A stretch of 64,000 bases of DNA from assembly GCA_019634735.1 (NCBI GenBank), contig JAHCAT010000008.1, positions 1 through 64,000 on the forward strand, written 5' to 3'. Of this stretch, positions 35,815 through 45,297 are shown in pieces. The position numbers were made by a program, and so were the translations under genes. How positions within the stretch are numbered: the stretch's first letter is position 1; every line of letters begins with the position of its first letter. Below the pieces are notes generated by a model. That model was not told the origin of the DNA. It did not search any database and saw only the letters and a program-made list of their open reading frames with translations. This DNA comes from Lysobacterales bacterium (GTDB taxonomy: Bacteria > Pseudomonadota > Gammaproteobacteria > Xanthomonadales > UBA2363).

Positions 35815-37910
35815 GCGTGCCGCCTGTAGAAGCGAAGCAGCTGGGCATTGATGGCGACGATCACCGTGCTGGCCGACATGAAGACGGCGGCGATGGCGGG
35901 CGTCATCAGGAAGCCCGTCCCGAAGGTGATGCCGGCGGCCATCGGCACCGCGATGGTGTTGTAGCCGGTCGCCCAGATCAGGTTCTGCACCATCTTGCGG
36001 TAGGTGGCGCGCGACAGGCCGAGGATCGCGCCCACGTCGCGCGGATCGCTGCGCACGAGCACGACGTCGGCCGACTCCACGGCCACGTCCGTGCCCGCGC
36101 CGATGGCCACGCCCAGGTCGGCCTGGACCAGTGCCGGGGCGTCGTTCACGCCGTCGCCCACCATGGCGACCGACAGGCCGCGCGCCTGCAGTTCCTGGAT
36201 CTTCTCGGACTTCTGGTCGGGCAGCACCTCGGCGAAGTACTCGGAAATCCCGAGCTCCTTGGACACCGATTCGGCCACGCCCCGCGCATCGCCGGTCAGC
36301 ATCACCGAGCGAATGCCGAGGCGGGTCAATTCGGCGATGGCCTCGCGGGACTCCGGCCGTACGATATCGGCGAGCGCGAACAGCGCGCGCGCCCGACCAT
36401 CGCGTTCGAGCACGACGACGGTCTTGCCTGCCGATTCGAGCTGTCCGAGCCGCTCGTGGGTGATGGCGTTGCCCTGGCGGGCCAGATGGCCGGGGCTGAC
36501 GATGCGCACGTGCACATCGCCCACGGTGGCCACGATGCCTTCGCCGGTGATGTTGCGCACGTCGCTGGCCTTGGGGATGGCGATGTCGCGGCGCTTGGCC
36601 TCGGCCACGATGCCATGGGCGATGGGGTGCTCCGACTGGCTCTCCGCCGCCGCGGCGAAGGCCAGCTCCTGGCGCTCGTCGCCCTCCTGCAGCAACACGA
36701 TGTCGCTGACCCCGAATCGCCCCTCGGTCAGCGTGCCCGTCTTGTCGAACACGACGGCATCCAGTCGGCGCGCGCGCTCGAACGCCGCCCGGTCACGGAT
36801 CAGCAGGCCGTTGCTCGCGCTCAGCGACGTGCTGACCGCGACCACCAGGGGCACCGCCAGTCCCAGCGCGTGCGGGCAGGCGACGACCATGACGGTGACC
36901 ATGCGCTCGATGGCGAAATTGAGCGGCGCGTCGAGCACCAGCCACCAGACCAGCAGCGTACCGACGCCCACGGCCAGGGCGATGTAGGTCAGCCAGGCCG
37001 CGGCGCGGTTGGCGATGTCCTGCGTGCGCGATCGGGTCTGCTGCGCCTTCTTGACCAGCTCGATCACCTGCGACAGATACGTCGCATCGCCCGTGGCCGT
37101 GACGCGGATGGTGACGGCGTTCGCGCCGTTGATGGCCCCGCCGATCGCGGTGGCACCGGCGCCTTTGGTGACCGGGCGGGATTCGCCGGTGAGCATGGCT
37201 TCGTTGAAGCCCGAGGAACCCTCGGTGATCTCGCCGTCCACCGGCACCTTGGCGCCGGGACGGACGATCACGCGGTCGCCCGGCTGCAGCGCACTGATCG
37301 GCACGTCGCGCAGGCTGCCATCGGCGTCGATGCGGGTGGCGCTGTCGGGCAGCAGCTTGACCAACTCCTCCAGGGCGCGCGACGCGCCCATGACCGAGCG
37401 CATCTCGACCCAGTGGCCCAGCAGCATGATCGCGATCAGCGTCACCAGCTCCCAGTAGAACTCCTGTCCGGGGAAGCCGAAGGTCACCGCCACCGAGAAG
37501 ACGTAGGCGGCCGAAATGGCCAGCGCGATCAGCGTCATCATGCCGGGCTGGCGCTTGCGCAGTTCGGAGACGACCCCGACCAGGAAGGGCCAGCCGCCGT
37601 AGACATAGGCCACGGTCGACAAGGCGAACAGGACGTAGCGGTCGCCGCGGAAGGCCAGCGCCTCGCCCAGGCCCAGCGCGTGCTGGATCATGGGCGACAG
37701 CGCGAGGACGAACGGGGTCAGCAGCAGCGTGACCCAGAAGCGCCTGCGGAAGTCGGCGACCATGGCCCCGTGGTCGTGGCCGGCGTGTCCGGAATGTCCG
37801 GCGTGAGTGGAGCCGGCAGCGCTCACCACGGCTTTGGCCGGCGGCGACGGAGAATGGTCGTGATTGCCGTGATCGTGATGATGCTGCGCGTGCGGATCAT
37901 GGGGATTCAT
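35811..37910 (-). CDS. copB: Copper-exporting P1B ATPase, CopB type (CPH)
   Basis: A 699-residue inner-membrane ATPase. Instead of an HMA domain it has a His-rich N-terminus (PHDPHAQHHHDHGNHDH, then THAGHSGHAGHDHG). The transport motif is CPH (345-347) and the catalytic site is FDKTGT (Asp 389), with TGES and GDGVNDAPAL. CPH and a His-rich leader define the P1B-3 group, which exports copper. I chose ATG 37910; an upstream extension is not conserved. It overlaps the methyltransferase-like gene before it and prs after it by four bases each, so copper export and the sugar-phosphate enzymes are made from one message. Confidence 0.94.
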   Translation of the reverse strand: MNPHDPHAQHHHDHGNHDHSPSPPAKAVVSAAGSTHAGHSGHAGHDHGAMVADFRRRFWVTLLLTPFVLALSPMIQHALGLGEALAFRGDRYVLFALSTVAYVYGGWPFLVGVVSELRKRQPGMMTLIALAISAAYVFSVAVTFGFPGQEFYWELVTLIAIMLLGHWVEMRSVMGASRALEELVKLLPDSATRIDADGSLRDVPISALQPGDRVIVRPGAKVPVDGEITEGSSGFNEAMLTGESRPVTKGAGATAIGGAINGANAVTIRVTATGDATYLSQVIELVKKAQQTRSRTQDIANRAAAWLTYIALAVGVGTLLVWWLVLDAPLNFAIERMVTVMVVACPHALGLAVPLVVAVSTSLSASNGLLIRDRAAFERARRLDAVVFDKTGTLTEGRFGVSDIVLLQEGDERQELAFAAAAESQSEHPIAHGIVAEAKRRDIAIPKASDVRNITGEGIVATVGDVHVRIVSPGHLARQGNAITHERLGQLESAGKTVVVLERDGRARALFALADIVRPESREAIAELTRLGIRSVMLTGDARGVAESVSKELGISEYFAEVLPDQKSEKIQELQARGLSVAMVGDGVNDAPALVQADLGVAIGAGTDVAVESADVVLVRSDPRDVGAILGLSRATYRKMVQNLIWATGYNTIAVPMAAGITFGTGFLMTPAIAAVFMSASTVIVAINAQLLRFYRRHA

Positions 37911-38572
37911 TCGATCTGGCCTTCTTTGGTTTTGAACAGGCGACCGAGCCGCGGCAGGAAGGCCGGCACATCGCTCGCGTAGCGTCGATACTGATCCCCG
38001 AACGCCGTCTCGATCTCGCGTTCCTCCTGCTTGGCGAGCCGCCAGTACATGACGAGCAGGATCGGCAGCATCACGCCCGTCACCAGGGTGGGCCACTGCA
38101 GGAAAAATCCGATCAGCACAAGGACGAAGCCCACGTACTGCGGATGTCGCACGTGGGCGTAGGGCCCGGTCGTGGCAAGGGCGCCGGCGCGCTGAGCCTC
38201 GTGCAGCACTCGCCAGCCGGAGGCGATCAGCCAGAATCCGGCACCGATCAGGACATAGCTCAACAGGTGGAATGGATTGAGGTGGGGATCTCCGGACCAG
38301 CCGAAAAGTGCGGGCCAGATATGGCCCGCGTCGTGGGACAGGGGGTCCAGCCCGGGAAAGCGATTGCCCAGCCAGCCCGCCAGCAGGTAGAGCGTCAGCG
38401 GGAAACCGTACATCTCCACGAACAGCGCGACGATGAAGGCCGAGAAGGCACCAAGCGAGCGCCAGTCGCGGGCCGTCGCCGGCTTGAAGAAGCTCAGGGC
38501 AAACAGGATGAAGATGCCGGCGTTCACCAGGGCCAGGAACCAGAGCCCATAGGCAGGCGGGTCACCGACCAT
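37907..38572 (-). CDS. Isoprenylcysteine carboxyl methyltransferase-like membrane protein
   Basis: A 221-residue membrane protein with about five helices. The C-terminal half has the ICMT/PEMT pattern GPYAHVRHPQYVGFVLVLIGFFLQWPT, followed by KQEEREIETAFGDQYRRYASDVPAFLPRL. Such proteins often sit beside copper or heavy-metal ATPases in bacteria, but the substrate is unknown. ATG 38572 has AAGGAGGG nine bases upstream. It overlaps the DUF2933 gene by 11 bases and the ATPase start by four, as the second gene of the operon. Confidence 0.85.
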   Translation of the reverse strand: MVGDPPAYGLWFLALVNAGIFILFALSFFKPATARDWRSLGAFSAFIVALFVEMYGFPLTLYLLAGWLGNRFPGLDPLSHDAGHIWPALFGWSGDPHLNPFHLLSYVLIGAGFWLIASGWRVLHEAQRAGALATTGPYAHVRHPQYVGFVLVLIGFFLQWPTLVTGVMLPILLVMYWRLAKQEEREIETAFGDQYRRYASDVPAFLPRLGRLFKTKEGQIE

Positions 38573-38807
38573 CGCGATCGCCCTCCTTGCGATGGTCATC
38601 GTGCGCGCCATGACCGCCATGACCGCGGTGCATGAAGAAATGCATGCCGACGCAGATCAGCAGAGGCAGCAAAAGGGGGAGCGCCCCGAGCAGGTGCGCC
38701 CGATGCTCCAGCCACAGGAAGAGCCCCGCAATGAAGAGAAAGACGCACAGGGTGAGGACAGCCGGGCTGCGCCACGCTCCTCGCTTCCGACCAGGGATTC
38801 CGCTCAT
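38562..38807 (-). CDS. DUF2933 small membrane protein
   Basis: An 81-residue protein with two hydrophobic segments (residues 15-32 and 37-54) and a His-rich tail (MHFFMHRGHGGHGAHDDH). This is the DUF2933 pattern; members are small and found near copper or heavy-metal ATPases. The start at 38807 is supported by GGAG. It is the first gene of the leftward operon and lies opposite copR, with the CopR-type box at 38904-38919 between them. It may help metal delivery to the ATPase. Confidence 0.8.
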   Translation of the reverse strand: MSGIPGRKRGAWRSPAVLTLCVFLFIAGLFLWLEHRAHLLGALPLLLPLLICVGMHFFMHRGHGGHGAHDDHRKEGDRDGR

Positions 38808-38903
38808 CTCGACGCTCCAGAGGGTGTGTTTGACGGTCGATGGGACGGCCATGACGACATGCCGATCGTAGGAATGGCGCGCTGTCGGGCCAGTTACGCG
38901 TCG

Positions 38904-38919
38904 ATTACAATCATGTAAT
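38904..38919. promoter_or_regulatory. CopR-type palindromic box (copR / ATPase operon)
   Basis: ATTACAATCATGTAAT, a perfect 6-4-6 palindrome and the best of four related boxes. It lies between the DUF2933-copB operon (start 38807) and copR (start 39028), so CopR may control both and itself. Assignment is inferred. Confidence 0.75.
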
Positions 38920-39027
38920 GTTTCAGTCACCTTCGTGGCAGCTTTGCCTCGCTACAGTGAAGGGCAATCTCAGGAACCGCGTCCTGACGGGCCAGAGGCG
39001 CCGAACCGGCGCATGCGTGGACTTACG

Positions 39028-39708
39028 ATGAAACTTCTGGTTGTCGAAGACGAGCACAAGACTGCGGACTACGTACGCCAAGGGCTTACCGAGGCCGGGT
39101 TCGTTGTCGACTTGGCGCGCGATGGGCCCGATGGCCTGCACTTGGCCACGACCGAGCACTACGACCTGATCGTGCTCGACGTCATGCTCCCGGGCATTGA
39201 TGGGCGGAAGGTCCTGCAGTCCATTCGCGCCACCGGCAACCAGGTTCCGGTGCTTTTCCTGACCGCCCGCAGCAGTGTCGACGATCGCGTCCAAGGACTG
39301 GAACTGGGGGCCGATGACTACCTGATCAAACCATTCGCGTTCTCGGAGCTGCTTGCACGCGTGCGGACCCTGTTGCGCAGGGGAGGCTCGCCCGCGCCTC
39401 ACGACCGCATTCAGATCGCCGATCTGGAGCTGGACCTTGCGCGCCGGCGCGCCATCCGGGCCGGGCACCGTATCACCCTGACCAGCAAGGAATTCGCCTT
39501 GCTCGAACTACTGGCACGACGCCAAGGTGAAGTGCTGCCGCGTTCGCTGATCGCCTCGCAAGTCTGGGACATGAATTTCGACAGCGACACCAATGTCATC
39601 GACGTCGCAATCCGGCGGTTGCGCGCCAAGATAGACGACAGCTACGAGCCCAAGCTCATCCAGACCGTGCGCGGCATGGGGTACACGCTGGACATCCCGG
39701 ATGCCTGA
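39028..39708 (+). CDS. copR: Copper response regulator CopR (OmpR/PhoB family)
   Basis: A 226-residue two-domain regulator. The receiver domain begins [20 protein letters not shown], with the phosphoacceptor Asp 51 ([13 protein letters not shown]) and Lys in [13 protein letters not shown]. The C-terminal winged helix ends [36 protein letters not shown]. This is the CopR/CusR/PcoR group. I chose ATG 39028, where the family starts; ATG 39013 is possible. The copS start overlaps its last eight bases. It is the probable binder of the four palindromic boxes of the island. Confidence 0.93.
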   Translation: MKLLVVEDEHKTADYVRQGLTEAGFVVDLARDGPDGLHLATTEHYDLIVLDVMLPGIDGRKVLQSIRATGNQVPVLFLTARSSVDDRVQGLELGADDYLIKPFAFSELLARVRTLLRRGGSPAPHDRIQIADLELDLARRRAIRAGHRITLTSKEFALLELLARRQGEVLPRSLIASQVWDMNFDSDTNVIDVAIRRLRAKIDDSYEPKLIQTVRGMGYTLDIPDA

Positions 39709-41113
39709 CAGGCTCGCATTTCTTCGCCGCCCGGCGTCGCTCTCGTCGCGGGTGACCGGGCTGGTCGGCATCGCGATGATGGTGGTGTTCCTGATCTTCA
39801 ACTGGATCAGCGTGCGATCGCTGGAGCGGCATTTCGCCGAGATGGACGAGGAGGAACTGGGCGTGATCTCCAGTTCGGTCATCCGGGCATTGGGAGAGGT
39901 GCGCGACGGAAGCGATGAACAGGCCCTGCGCCGTGCCGTTCGAGGGCATCACAGCGTTTACTACTTTGTCGCCGACGCCGCCGGAAAGACGCTCTATGCC
40001 CCGAAGGATGGCCCGGACATGGCGAGCTTCGCCCAGCGCGTGCCTCCCGTCCCTCTCAGGGGAAAGCACAGCATGACGATCTGGGAGGAGGACGGCAAAT
40101 CCTATCGTGGTGGCGTTGTTGTTGCTGGCGGCGACGCCGACCTGGGCGAGGTCTACACGATTGCGGTGGCCATGGATATCGGCGGCCATCTCGACTTCAT
40201 CAAGAGCTTCCAGCGCATCCAATGGTGGACCATTTGCGTGGTCATGTGCATCGCGATCCTGGCGGCCTGGTTCGCTGTCCGATGGGGGCACATTCCGATC
40301 CGCAGGGCCAATGAAAAGATTCGCGCCATCACCTCCTCGAAACTGTATCTGCGGTTGGATCCCAAGTCCGTCCCGATCGAGCTGGAGGAAACCATCGCCT
40401 CGTTCAACGACATGTTGGGGCGCATCGAAGACGGTTTCGAACAGTTGGCGAATTTCTCCGCCGACATCGCCCACGAGTTGCGCACGCCCGTCACCAACTT
40501 GATGACGCAAACGGAGGTGGTGCTCGGCCAGGCCCGATCGGCCGATGAGTATCGGGAGATTCTCTACTCCAACCTGGAAGAGTTCGGGCGGCTGAACCGC
40601 ACGATCAACGACATGCTCTTCCTTGCGCAGACCGAGAACGATCCGGGAAACCTGAATCTGGAGAGCGTGAACTTGAAGGACGCCATCCAGGGGTTGTTCG
40701 AGTACTTCGAGGCCCTGGTCGAGGAACGGGGCGTGAAACTCGAGGTTCGCGGTCAGAGCGTTCCGGTTCGTGGCGACCGGGAGATGCTGCGTCGGGCCCT
40801 CAGCAACCTGATCTCCAATGCGATCCGATATACACCCAACGGCCGAACGATCACGGTGAGATTCATGCAGAACGATCGGGACGTCGTGATCAGCGTGGAG
40901 AACCCCGGTGTGAAGATCCCGACCGAGGAGCTCTCGCGAATATTCAATCGCTTCTATCGGGTGGATCATGCCGCGCACAGGAAGGGTGAAGGCGCCGGCC
41001 TGGGGTTGGCCATCGTCAAGTCCATCGTCGAGGCGCATGGCGGGTCGGTCAGCGTATTGTCCGACGAGAGGATGACCAAGTTCATCATCCTTTTGCCGCT
41101 GGCCGATGGTTGA
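39701..41113 (+). CDS. copS: Copper sensor histidine kinase CopS
   Basis: A 470-residue inner-membrane kinase of the heavy-metal sensor group. Two helices (about 18-36 and 174-194) enclose a periplasmic sensor loop of about 135 residues containing HHSVYYF and GKHSM. HAMP follows, then the H-box [15 protein letters not shown] (His 258), the N-box [13 protein letters not shown] and [20 protein letters not shown]. It should sense periplasmic copper and phosphorylate CopR. The start overlaps copR. It is complete, with standard length. Confidence 0.93.
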   Translation: MPDRLAFLRRPASLSSRVTGLVGIAMMVVFLIFNWISVRSLERHFAEMDEEELGVISSSVIRALGEVRDGSDEQALRRAVRGHHSVYYFVADAAGKTLYAPKDGPDMASFAQRVPPVPLRGKHSMTIWEEDGKSYRGGVVVAGGDADLGEVYTIAVAMDIGGHLDFIKSFQRIQWWTICVVMCIAILAAWFAVRWGHIPIRRANEKIRAITSSKLYLRLDPKSVPIELEETIASFNDMLGRIEDGFEQLANFSADIAHELRTPVTNLMTQTEVVLGQARSADEYREILYSNLEEFGRLNRTINDMLFLAQTENDPGNLNLESVNLKDAIQGLFEYFEALVEERGVKLEVRGQSVPVRGDREMLRRALSNLISNAIRYTPNGRTITVRFMQNDRDVVISVENPGVKIPTEELSRIFNRFYRVDHAAHRKGEGAGLGLAIVKSIVEAHGGSVSVLSDERMTKFIILLPLADG

Positions 41114-41270
41114 GACGCACGCCCTTCATCGGCACGTATAAGCGGCCTGCTTGATTATTGGGAAGGCTTGATGCCGCATCGCCTCCTTCAGACTTCGCCA
41201 TATCGAGGGCTGCCGCTGCGCCCTGCCGAAGCCAATCCATGCCGCGCGTTCCCAACTGACTCGCCAAGGA

Positions 41271-42529
41271 TCAATGGCGAGGACAACTGCAGAATCGGGC
41301 ACCTCGTTCTGGCCAGAGTCGTGAAAGGCCGAGTGTCATCATGAGCGAAGACAGGGCCAGTGCCCAGACGATGACAAACTGCCTGTCCGCGCTGATGACG
41401 GCGACGGCGAGCGGTGCCAGTGCCGGTCCCAGGCTGGTAGCCGATTGCTGCAGACCGAGCCTCGCTCCGGAAGGTGTTCCTTCGCCACCGATCCAGAGGC
41501 TGGTTAACAGCCGCAGGCTGGCGCCGGCCCAGCCGGCCATTGCAACAAGAACCGCAATTGCGACCGGGCTCCTTGCCATCGGAAACAAGAGCAGGGAGGT
41601 GCTGAACAGCGTCAGCATCAGGAAGGCCAGCGCTCTAGGGCTCGCAATCAACCAGGGAAAGTAGACGTGGAAGAGTTGGGCGGCGAGCATCGCAAAACCA
41701 CAAAGAGCAAGCATCCCTGCCACGTGCTCTCGCGAGAGAATGAGTTGACTGCCAGGCACGAGCAATACCATATGAAGAACGGCGAGGCCGCTCGTGCCCA
41801 GCAGCGTGAGGGTTAGCAGTCCAAGCGCTCCGGCTGGTGTCGGCCGGTTCCCGCAGGCCTCGGCGCGATAGCCCGTCGAGCGTGGTGGCAGGCAAGCAAA
41901 AAGCATTAACCCTGCGGTGAGTCCGATGATCAAAGCGACCATCGCCAGAGGCAGGGTTGGCAGGAAGCGCGTCGAAAGCTCACCGAACAGTGGACCCAAC
42001 ATGTCGCCTAGAAAGACGAAGGCTGTCAGCCAGGTGAATCTTCTCGCTTGAGTGCCCCTATCGCCGGCACCGAGACTGGCTGCAAGTAGCGCCAAAGGGA
42101 TGATGGCAGCGGCAGCGGAGCAGGCGCCAGCCAGCGCGCGCAGCACATACAACCATGCCAGTGGTGTGCTCCGGTCGCGGTTGTCGCCAGCGCGAGGATG
42201 ACGAGCGTGGTGCGCAGCAGGATGCGATAGTCGTAGCGGTCAGCAAGCCAGCCCCACAATGGCGCCAGCAGCAAGGCACCCACGGGATGAGCGGCTGCCA
42301 GTCCGGCAGTGTGGAAGCCTTGTGAATCGACAGTTGATTCACCGAGTCCCTCCCGGACGAGATCAGGAAGAAAGGCAAGGACGCCCGTCTGACTGGCCCC
42401 GGCGGCGGCCACGGCGATGAGGAGTAGCGCGAAATCGCTTGGTCCCGATTCCCCTTGGCGCGAACGGGTCAGCGACTTGCCTGAGCGCTCTCCTTGTCGT
42501 GCGTAGGCGTATCGATGACTCGTGTCCAT
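41271..42529 (-). pseudogene. MFS transporter broken by a frameshift
   Basis: Two overlapping frames make one major-facilitator protein. The first (42529 down to about 42175) holds the N-terminal helices (FALLLIAVAAAGASQTGVL and LLAPLWGWLADRYDYRILLR, the loop 2-3 motif). The second (about 42185 to 41271) holds the rest, starting near PLAWLYVLRALAGACSAAAAI. The frame must change within about 42165-42190. The whole would be about 415 residues with 12 helices, normal for the family. It may be a true pseudogene or a read error. The substrate is unknown; drug or sugar efflux is typical of the group. Confidence 0.75.
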
Positions 42530-42657
42530 GCATAAACGATGCTTGATGATCGAGAAGGGTTCGAGGCGTCCAACGTCGCCGCACCCTCGCCGACGACGAC
42601 CTGAGAGGCGCCGAGGCGACTGAAAATGGTTCGGGACGGCCGCCCGCTCCCCGGTTA

Positions 42658-43683
42658 TCAGCCGAGATCGAGCACGATCCTTCCTTCGATATCGCCCTCG
42701 TGCATGCGTGCGAAAATGTCGTTGATCTTCTCAAGCTTCTCTGTATGCACGGTGGCATGAACCTTCCCTTCCCCAGCGAAGGCGAGAGCCTCTTGGAGAT
42801 CGAGACGGGTTCCAACGATTGATCCCCGGATGGTGATCCCGTTGAGTACGGTATCGAAGATCGATATCGGGAAATCTCCAGGGGGGAGTCCGTTGAGCGT
42901 CACCACGCCTCCACGACGGACCATGCCCAGGGCCTGTTGGAATGCCTTGGTCGAGACCGCCGTGACGAGAACTCCTTGGGCGCCGCCGATCTCCTTGCGG
43001 ATGCGAGCGCCGGGATCTTCGTTGCGAGCATTGACCGTGAACGTCGCACCCAGTCTTGAGGCCAGCGCAAGCTTGTGGTCGTCGATATCGACCGCGACGA
43101 CATTCAGCCCCATCGCCTTAGCGTACTGCACCGCCATGTGGCCCAAGCCACCGATGCCGGAGATGGCGACCCAGTCGCCTGGCTTGGTCTTGGTCACCTT
43201 GAGGGCCTTGTACACCGTCACTCCGGCGCATAGCACGGGGGCGATCTCGACGAAGCCGACGTTCGCCGGCAAGAGGCCCACATAGTTGGCGTCCGCAAGG
43301 ACATACTCTGCGAAGCTGCCGTTGATGGAATAGCCGGTATTGATCTGTTGTTCGCAGAGCGTTTCCCAGCCTCCGAGGCAGTGCACGCAGTGTCCACAGG
43401 CACTGTAGAGCCAGGGCACTCCCACTCGATCGCCTTCCCGAAGGTGGCCGACTCCGGGGCCGACCGCCACCACGTCCCCCACGCCCTCATGTCCCGGAAT
43501 GAACGGCGGTGTCGGCTTGATGGGCCAGTCACCCTCGACGGCATGGAGATCGGTATGGCATACACCAGACGCCGCGATCTTCACGAGAATCTGTCCGCGG
43601 CCGACGGATGGCACTGGGGTTTCCTCGATGACGAGGGGCTCCCCAAATGCGCGGACCACTGCAGCTTTCATGGTTTTTTGCAT
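42658..43683 (-). CDS. adhP: Zinc-dependent alcohol dehydrogenase AdhP
   Basis: A 341-residue NAD-dependent alcohol dehydrogenase. The catalytic zinc site is [13 protein letters not shown] and [13 protein letters not shown]; the structural zinc loop has four Cys ([21 protein letters not shown]); the NAD fold is [20 protein letters not shown]. This is the AdhP/ADH-T group that interconverts ethanol and acetaldehyde. GAGGAC lies before the ATG. It is the last intact gene before the right IS3 copy. Its link to copper is not clear; aldehyde handling beside the phosphoketolase-like operon is possible. Confidence 0.9.
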   Translation of the reverse strand: MQKTMKAAVVRAFGEPLVIEETPVPSVGRGQILVKIAASGVCHTDLHAVEGDWPIKPTPPFIPGHEGVGDVVAVGPGVGHLREGDRVGVPWLYSACGHCVHCLGGWETLCEQQINTGYSINGSFAEYVLADANYVGLLPANVGFVEIAPVLCAGVTVYKALKVTKTKPGDWVAISGIGGLGHMAVQYAKAMGLNVVAVDIDDHKLALASRLGATFTVNARNEDPGARIRKEIGGAQGVLVTAVSTKAFQQALGMVRRGGVVTLNGLPPGDFPISIFDTVLNGITIRGSIVGTRLDLQEALAFAGEGKVHATVHTEKLEKINDIFARMHEGDIEGRIVLDLG

Positions 43684-43988
43684 GACGTCCTCGCCTAAGT
43701 TGTTGGATTCATGGCTAGAGAATGGCGATCAAGCGATTCTCAATCGCCGGGTGCTCAAGCTTCGTTCGATATGGATGGCGGTTCGTGAGGTCCAAGCCGC
43801 ATTCGCACACGAGCGCCCCTCAGCAATCTCCGCGCAAAGCGGGCGAAGTCTGAGTGATTCATCGGTCTTGGGCAGTGCGTGAAGGCCGCGCGGGGTAGTG
43901 GTTTCACGTTAAGAGGGCAAATCTGTCGGAGACATGACCCGAGTATTACGGTATGGAAATCACCAAGTCATGTAGGCAGCGTTGATAT
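43684..43988. other. Intergenic stretch, no gene seen
   Basis: About 305 bases between adhP and the right IS3 copy. I see no frame with a ribosome site, no RNA gene and no strong repeat. The last three bases (TAT) match the inner flank of the other IS3 copy at 67-69. Confidence 0.5.
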
Positions 43989-44027
43989 TGAACCGCCCCG
44001 GGAATCCCGGAGGCCTTTTCGTTTGAG

Positions 44028-44927
44028 TCAGGCCGCTTGGGCCAGACCCGCCTGTTGCCGATAGTAGGCTGCTTCGGCCTCCGCTGGCGGGACATGCCCG
44101 ATCGGCCCCAGCAGTCGCTTTTGGTTGTACCAGTCGACCCAGTCCAGGGTGGCCAGTTCCACCGCCTGCAGAGTGGGCCAGGATCGACGTTCGATTACTT
44201 CGGTCTTGTATAGCCCGTGGATGGATTCGGCCAGCGCATTGTCGTAGCTGTCGCCTACGCTGCCCACGGACGGCTCGATGCCGGCTTCGGCCAGTCGCTC
44301 GGTGTAGCGGATCGACAGGTATTGGACGCCGCGGTCGCTGTGATGGATCAATCCGCCCTGGGCCGGGCGGCGCGCATGCACCGCCTACTCCAGGGCGTCC
44401 AGCACGAAGTCCGTGCGGGCGTTGGCGGACACCTTCCAGCCGACGATCCGCCGGGCATACACGTCAATGACGAAGGCCACGTACACGAAGCCCTGCCACG
44501 TCCGCACGTACGTGAAATCCGAGACCCACAGCGCGTTCGGGCGCTCGGCGCGGAACTGCCGGTTGACCTGGTCGCGCGGACACGCCTGCGCCTTGTCGCT
44601 GTGCGTGGTCTTGATTGCCCTGCCTCGGACTATCCCGGCCAGTCCCAGCCGCCGCATCAGGCGTTCTACGGTACAGCGCGCCACCTTCCAGCCCTCCCGC
44701 AGCAGTTGCTTCCACACCTTGCGGACACCGTAGACCTGCCGGTTCTCCTCCCAGACCCGACGAATCTCCCCACACAGCGTCTCGTCCCGCCACCAGCGGT
44801 TCGAGCGAAGTTCCGGATCGGCCCGACGGGCCGTGTGGGCATAGAACGTCGACGGAGCGATCTCAAGCACCCGGCAGATCGGCTCGACTCCGTAGGCGTC
44901 GCGATGCTCGGCGACGAACTGCGTCAT
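44028..44927 (-). pseudogene. IS3-family transposase OrfB with an in-frame stop
   Basis: OrfB runs in one frame through two pieces, 44927-44385 and 44384-44028, separated by a TAG at 44385-44387 (DALE, stop, AVHARRP). The expected codon is CAG (Gln). The first piece holds the HTH_21 region and the first catalytic Asp (WVSDFTYVRTWQGFVYVAFVIDVYARR). The second holds the second Asp (HHSDRGVQYLS) and Glu (DNALAESIHGLYKTEVI). So the DDE site is split and this copy is probably inactive without suppression. The other copy, outside the window, may supply the enzyme. Confidence 0.85.
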
Positions 44928-45247
44928 GACTTGGGCCGGCGGTCGAGCTCCGCCTGGGCAAAATACGCGCTGGCCTTGCGCAGGATCTCGTTGGCCTGGC
45001 GCAGCTCGCGGTTCTCCCGCTCCAGCGCCTTCATTCGATCGCGTTCGGCCGTACTCAGACCGGCCCGCTCGCCAGCATCACGCTCCGCCTGGCGGACCCA
45101 GTTGCACAGCGTTTGCGCCGTGCAGCCGATCTTGCCGGCGATCGACTCGATCGCGGCCCATTGCGAGGTGTGTTCGTGCTGATGCTCCCGTACCAGCCGG
45201 ACCGCCCGCTCGCGTACCTCGGGGGCATACTTCAGTGACTTCTTCAT
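44924..45247 (-). CDS. IS3-family transposase OrfA
   Basis: A 107-residue DNA-binding protein. A helix-turn-helix ([16 protein letters not shown] to [16 protein letters not shown]) is followed by a leucine-zipper segment ([33 protein letters not shown]), the standard OrfA layout. It binds the element ends and is fused by frameshifting to OrfB in active members. The stop overlaps the orfB start (ATGA), in the -1 frame. No A-rich slip site is obvious, so coupling or a weak slip is possible. Confidence 0.93.
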   Translation of the reverse strand: MKKSLKYAPEVRERAVRLVREHQHEHTSQWAAIESIAGKIGCTAQTLCNWVRQAERDAGERAGLSTAERDRMKALERENRELRQANEILRKASAYFAQAELDRRPKS

Positions 45248-45297
45248 GGCTCCATCCTCTCAAGAGTCGGAGCCTCCGGGAAAGCCGGGGCGGTTCA

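Larger units (their letters stand above)
43989..45297 (-). mobile_element. IS3-family insertion sequence, complete
   Basis: A 1309-base element with 26-bp terminal inverted repeats (TGAACCGCCCCGG, three mismatched bases, TCCCGGAGGC). It carries orfA (44924-45247) and a disrupted orfB (44028-44927), both on the minus strand. The left flank is TAT and the right flank CCC, so there is no direct duplication at this copy, which fits recombination between two copies rather than simple insertion. The right end cuts an ISL3 transposase gene. The end fragment at 1-66 belongs to a second copy. Confidence 0.9.

Noticed and set aside
35535-37982. 815-residue plus-strand frame
   Set aside because: Shadow of prs and the CopB ATPase, which have clear motifs on the other strand.
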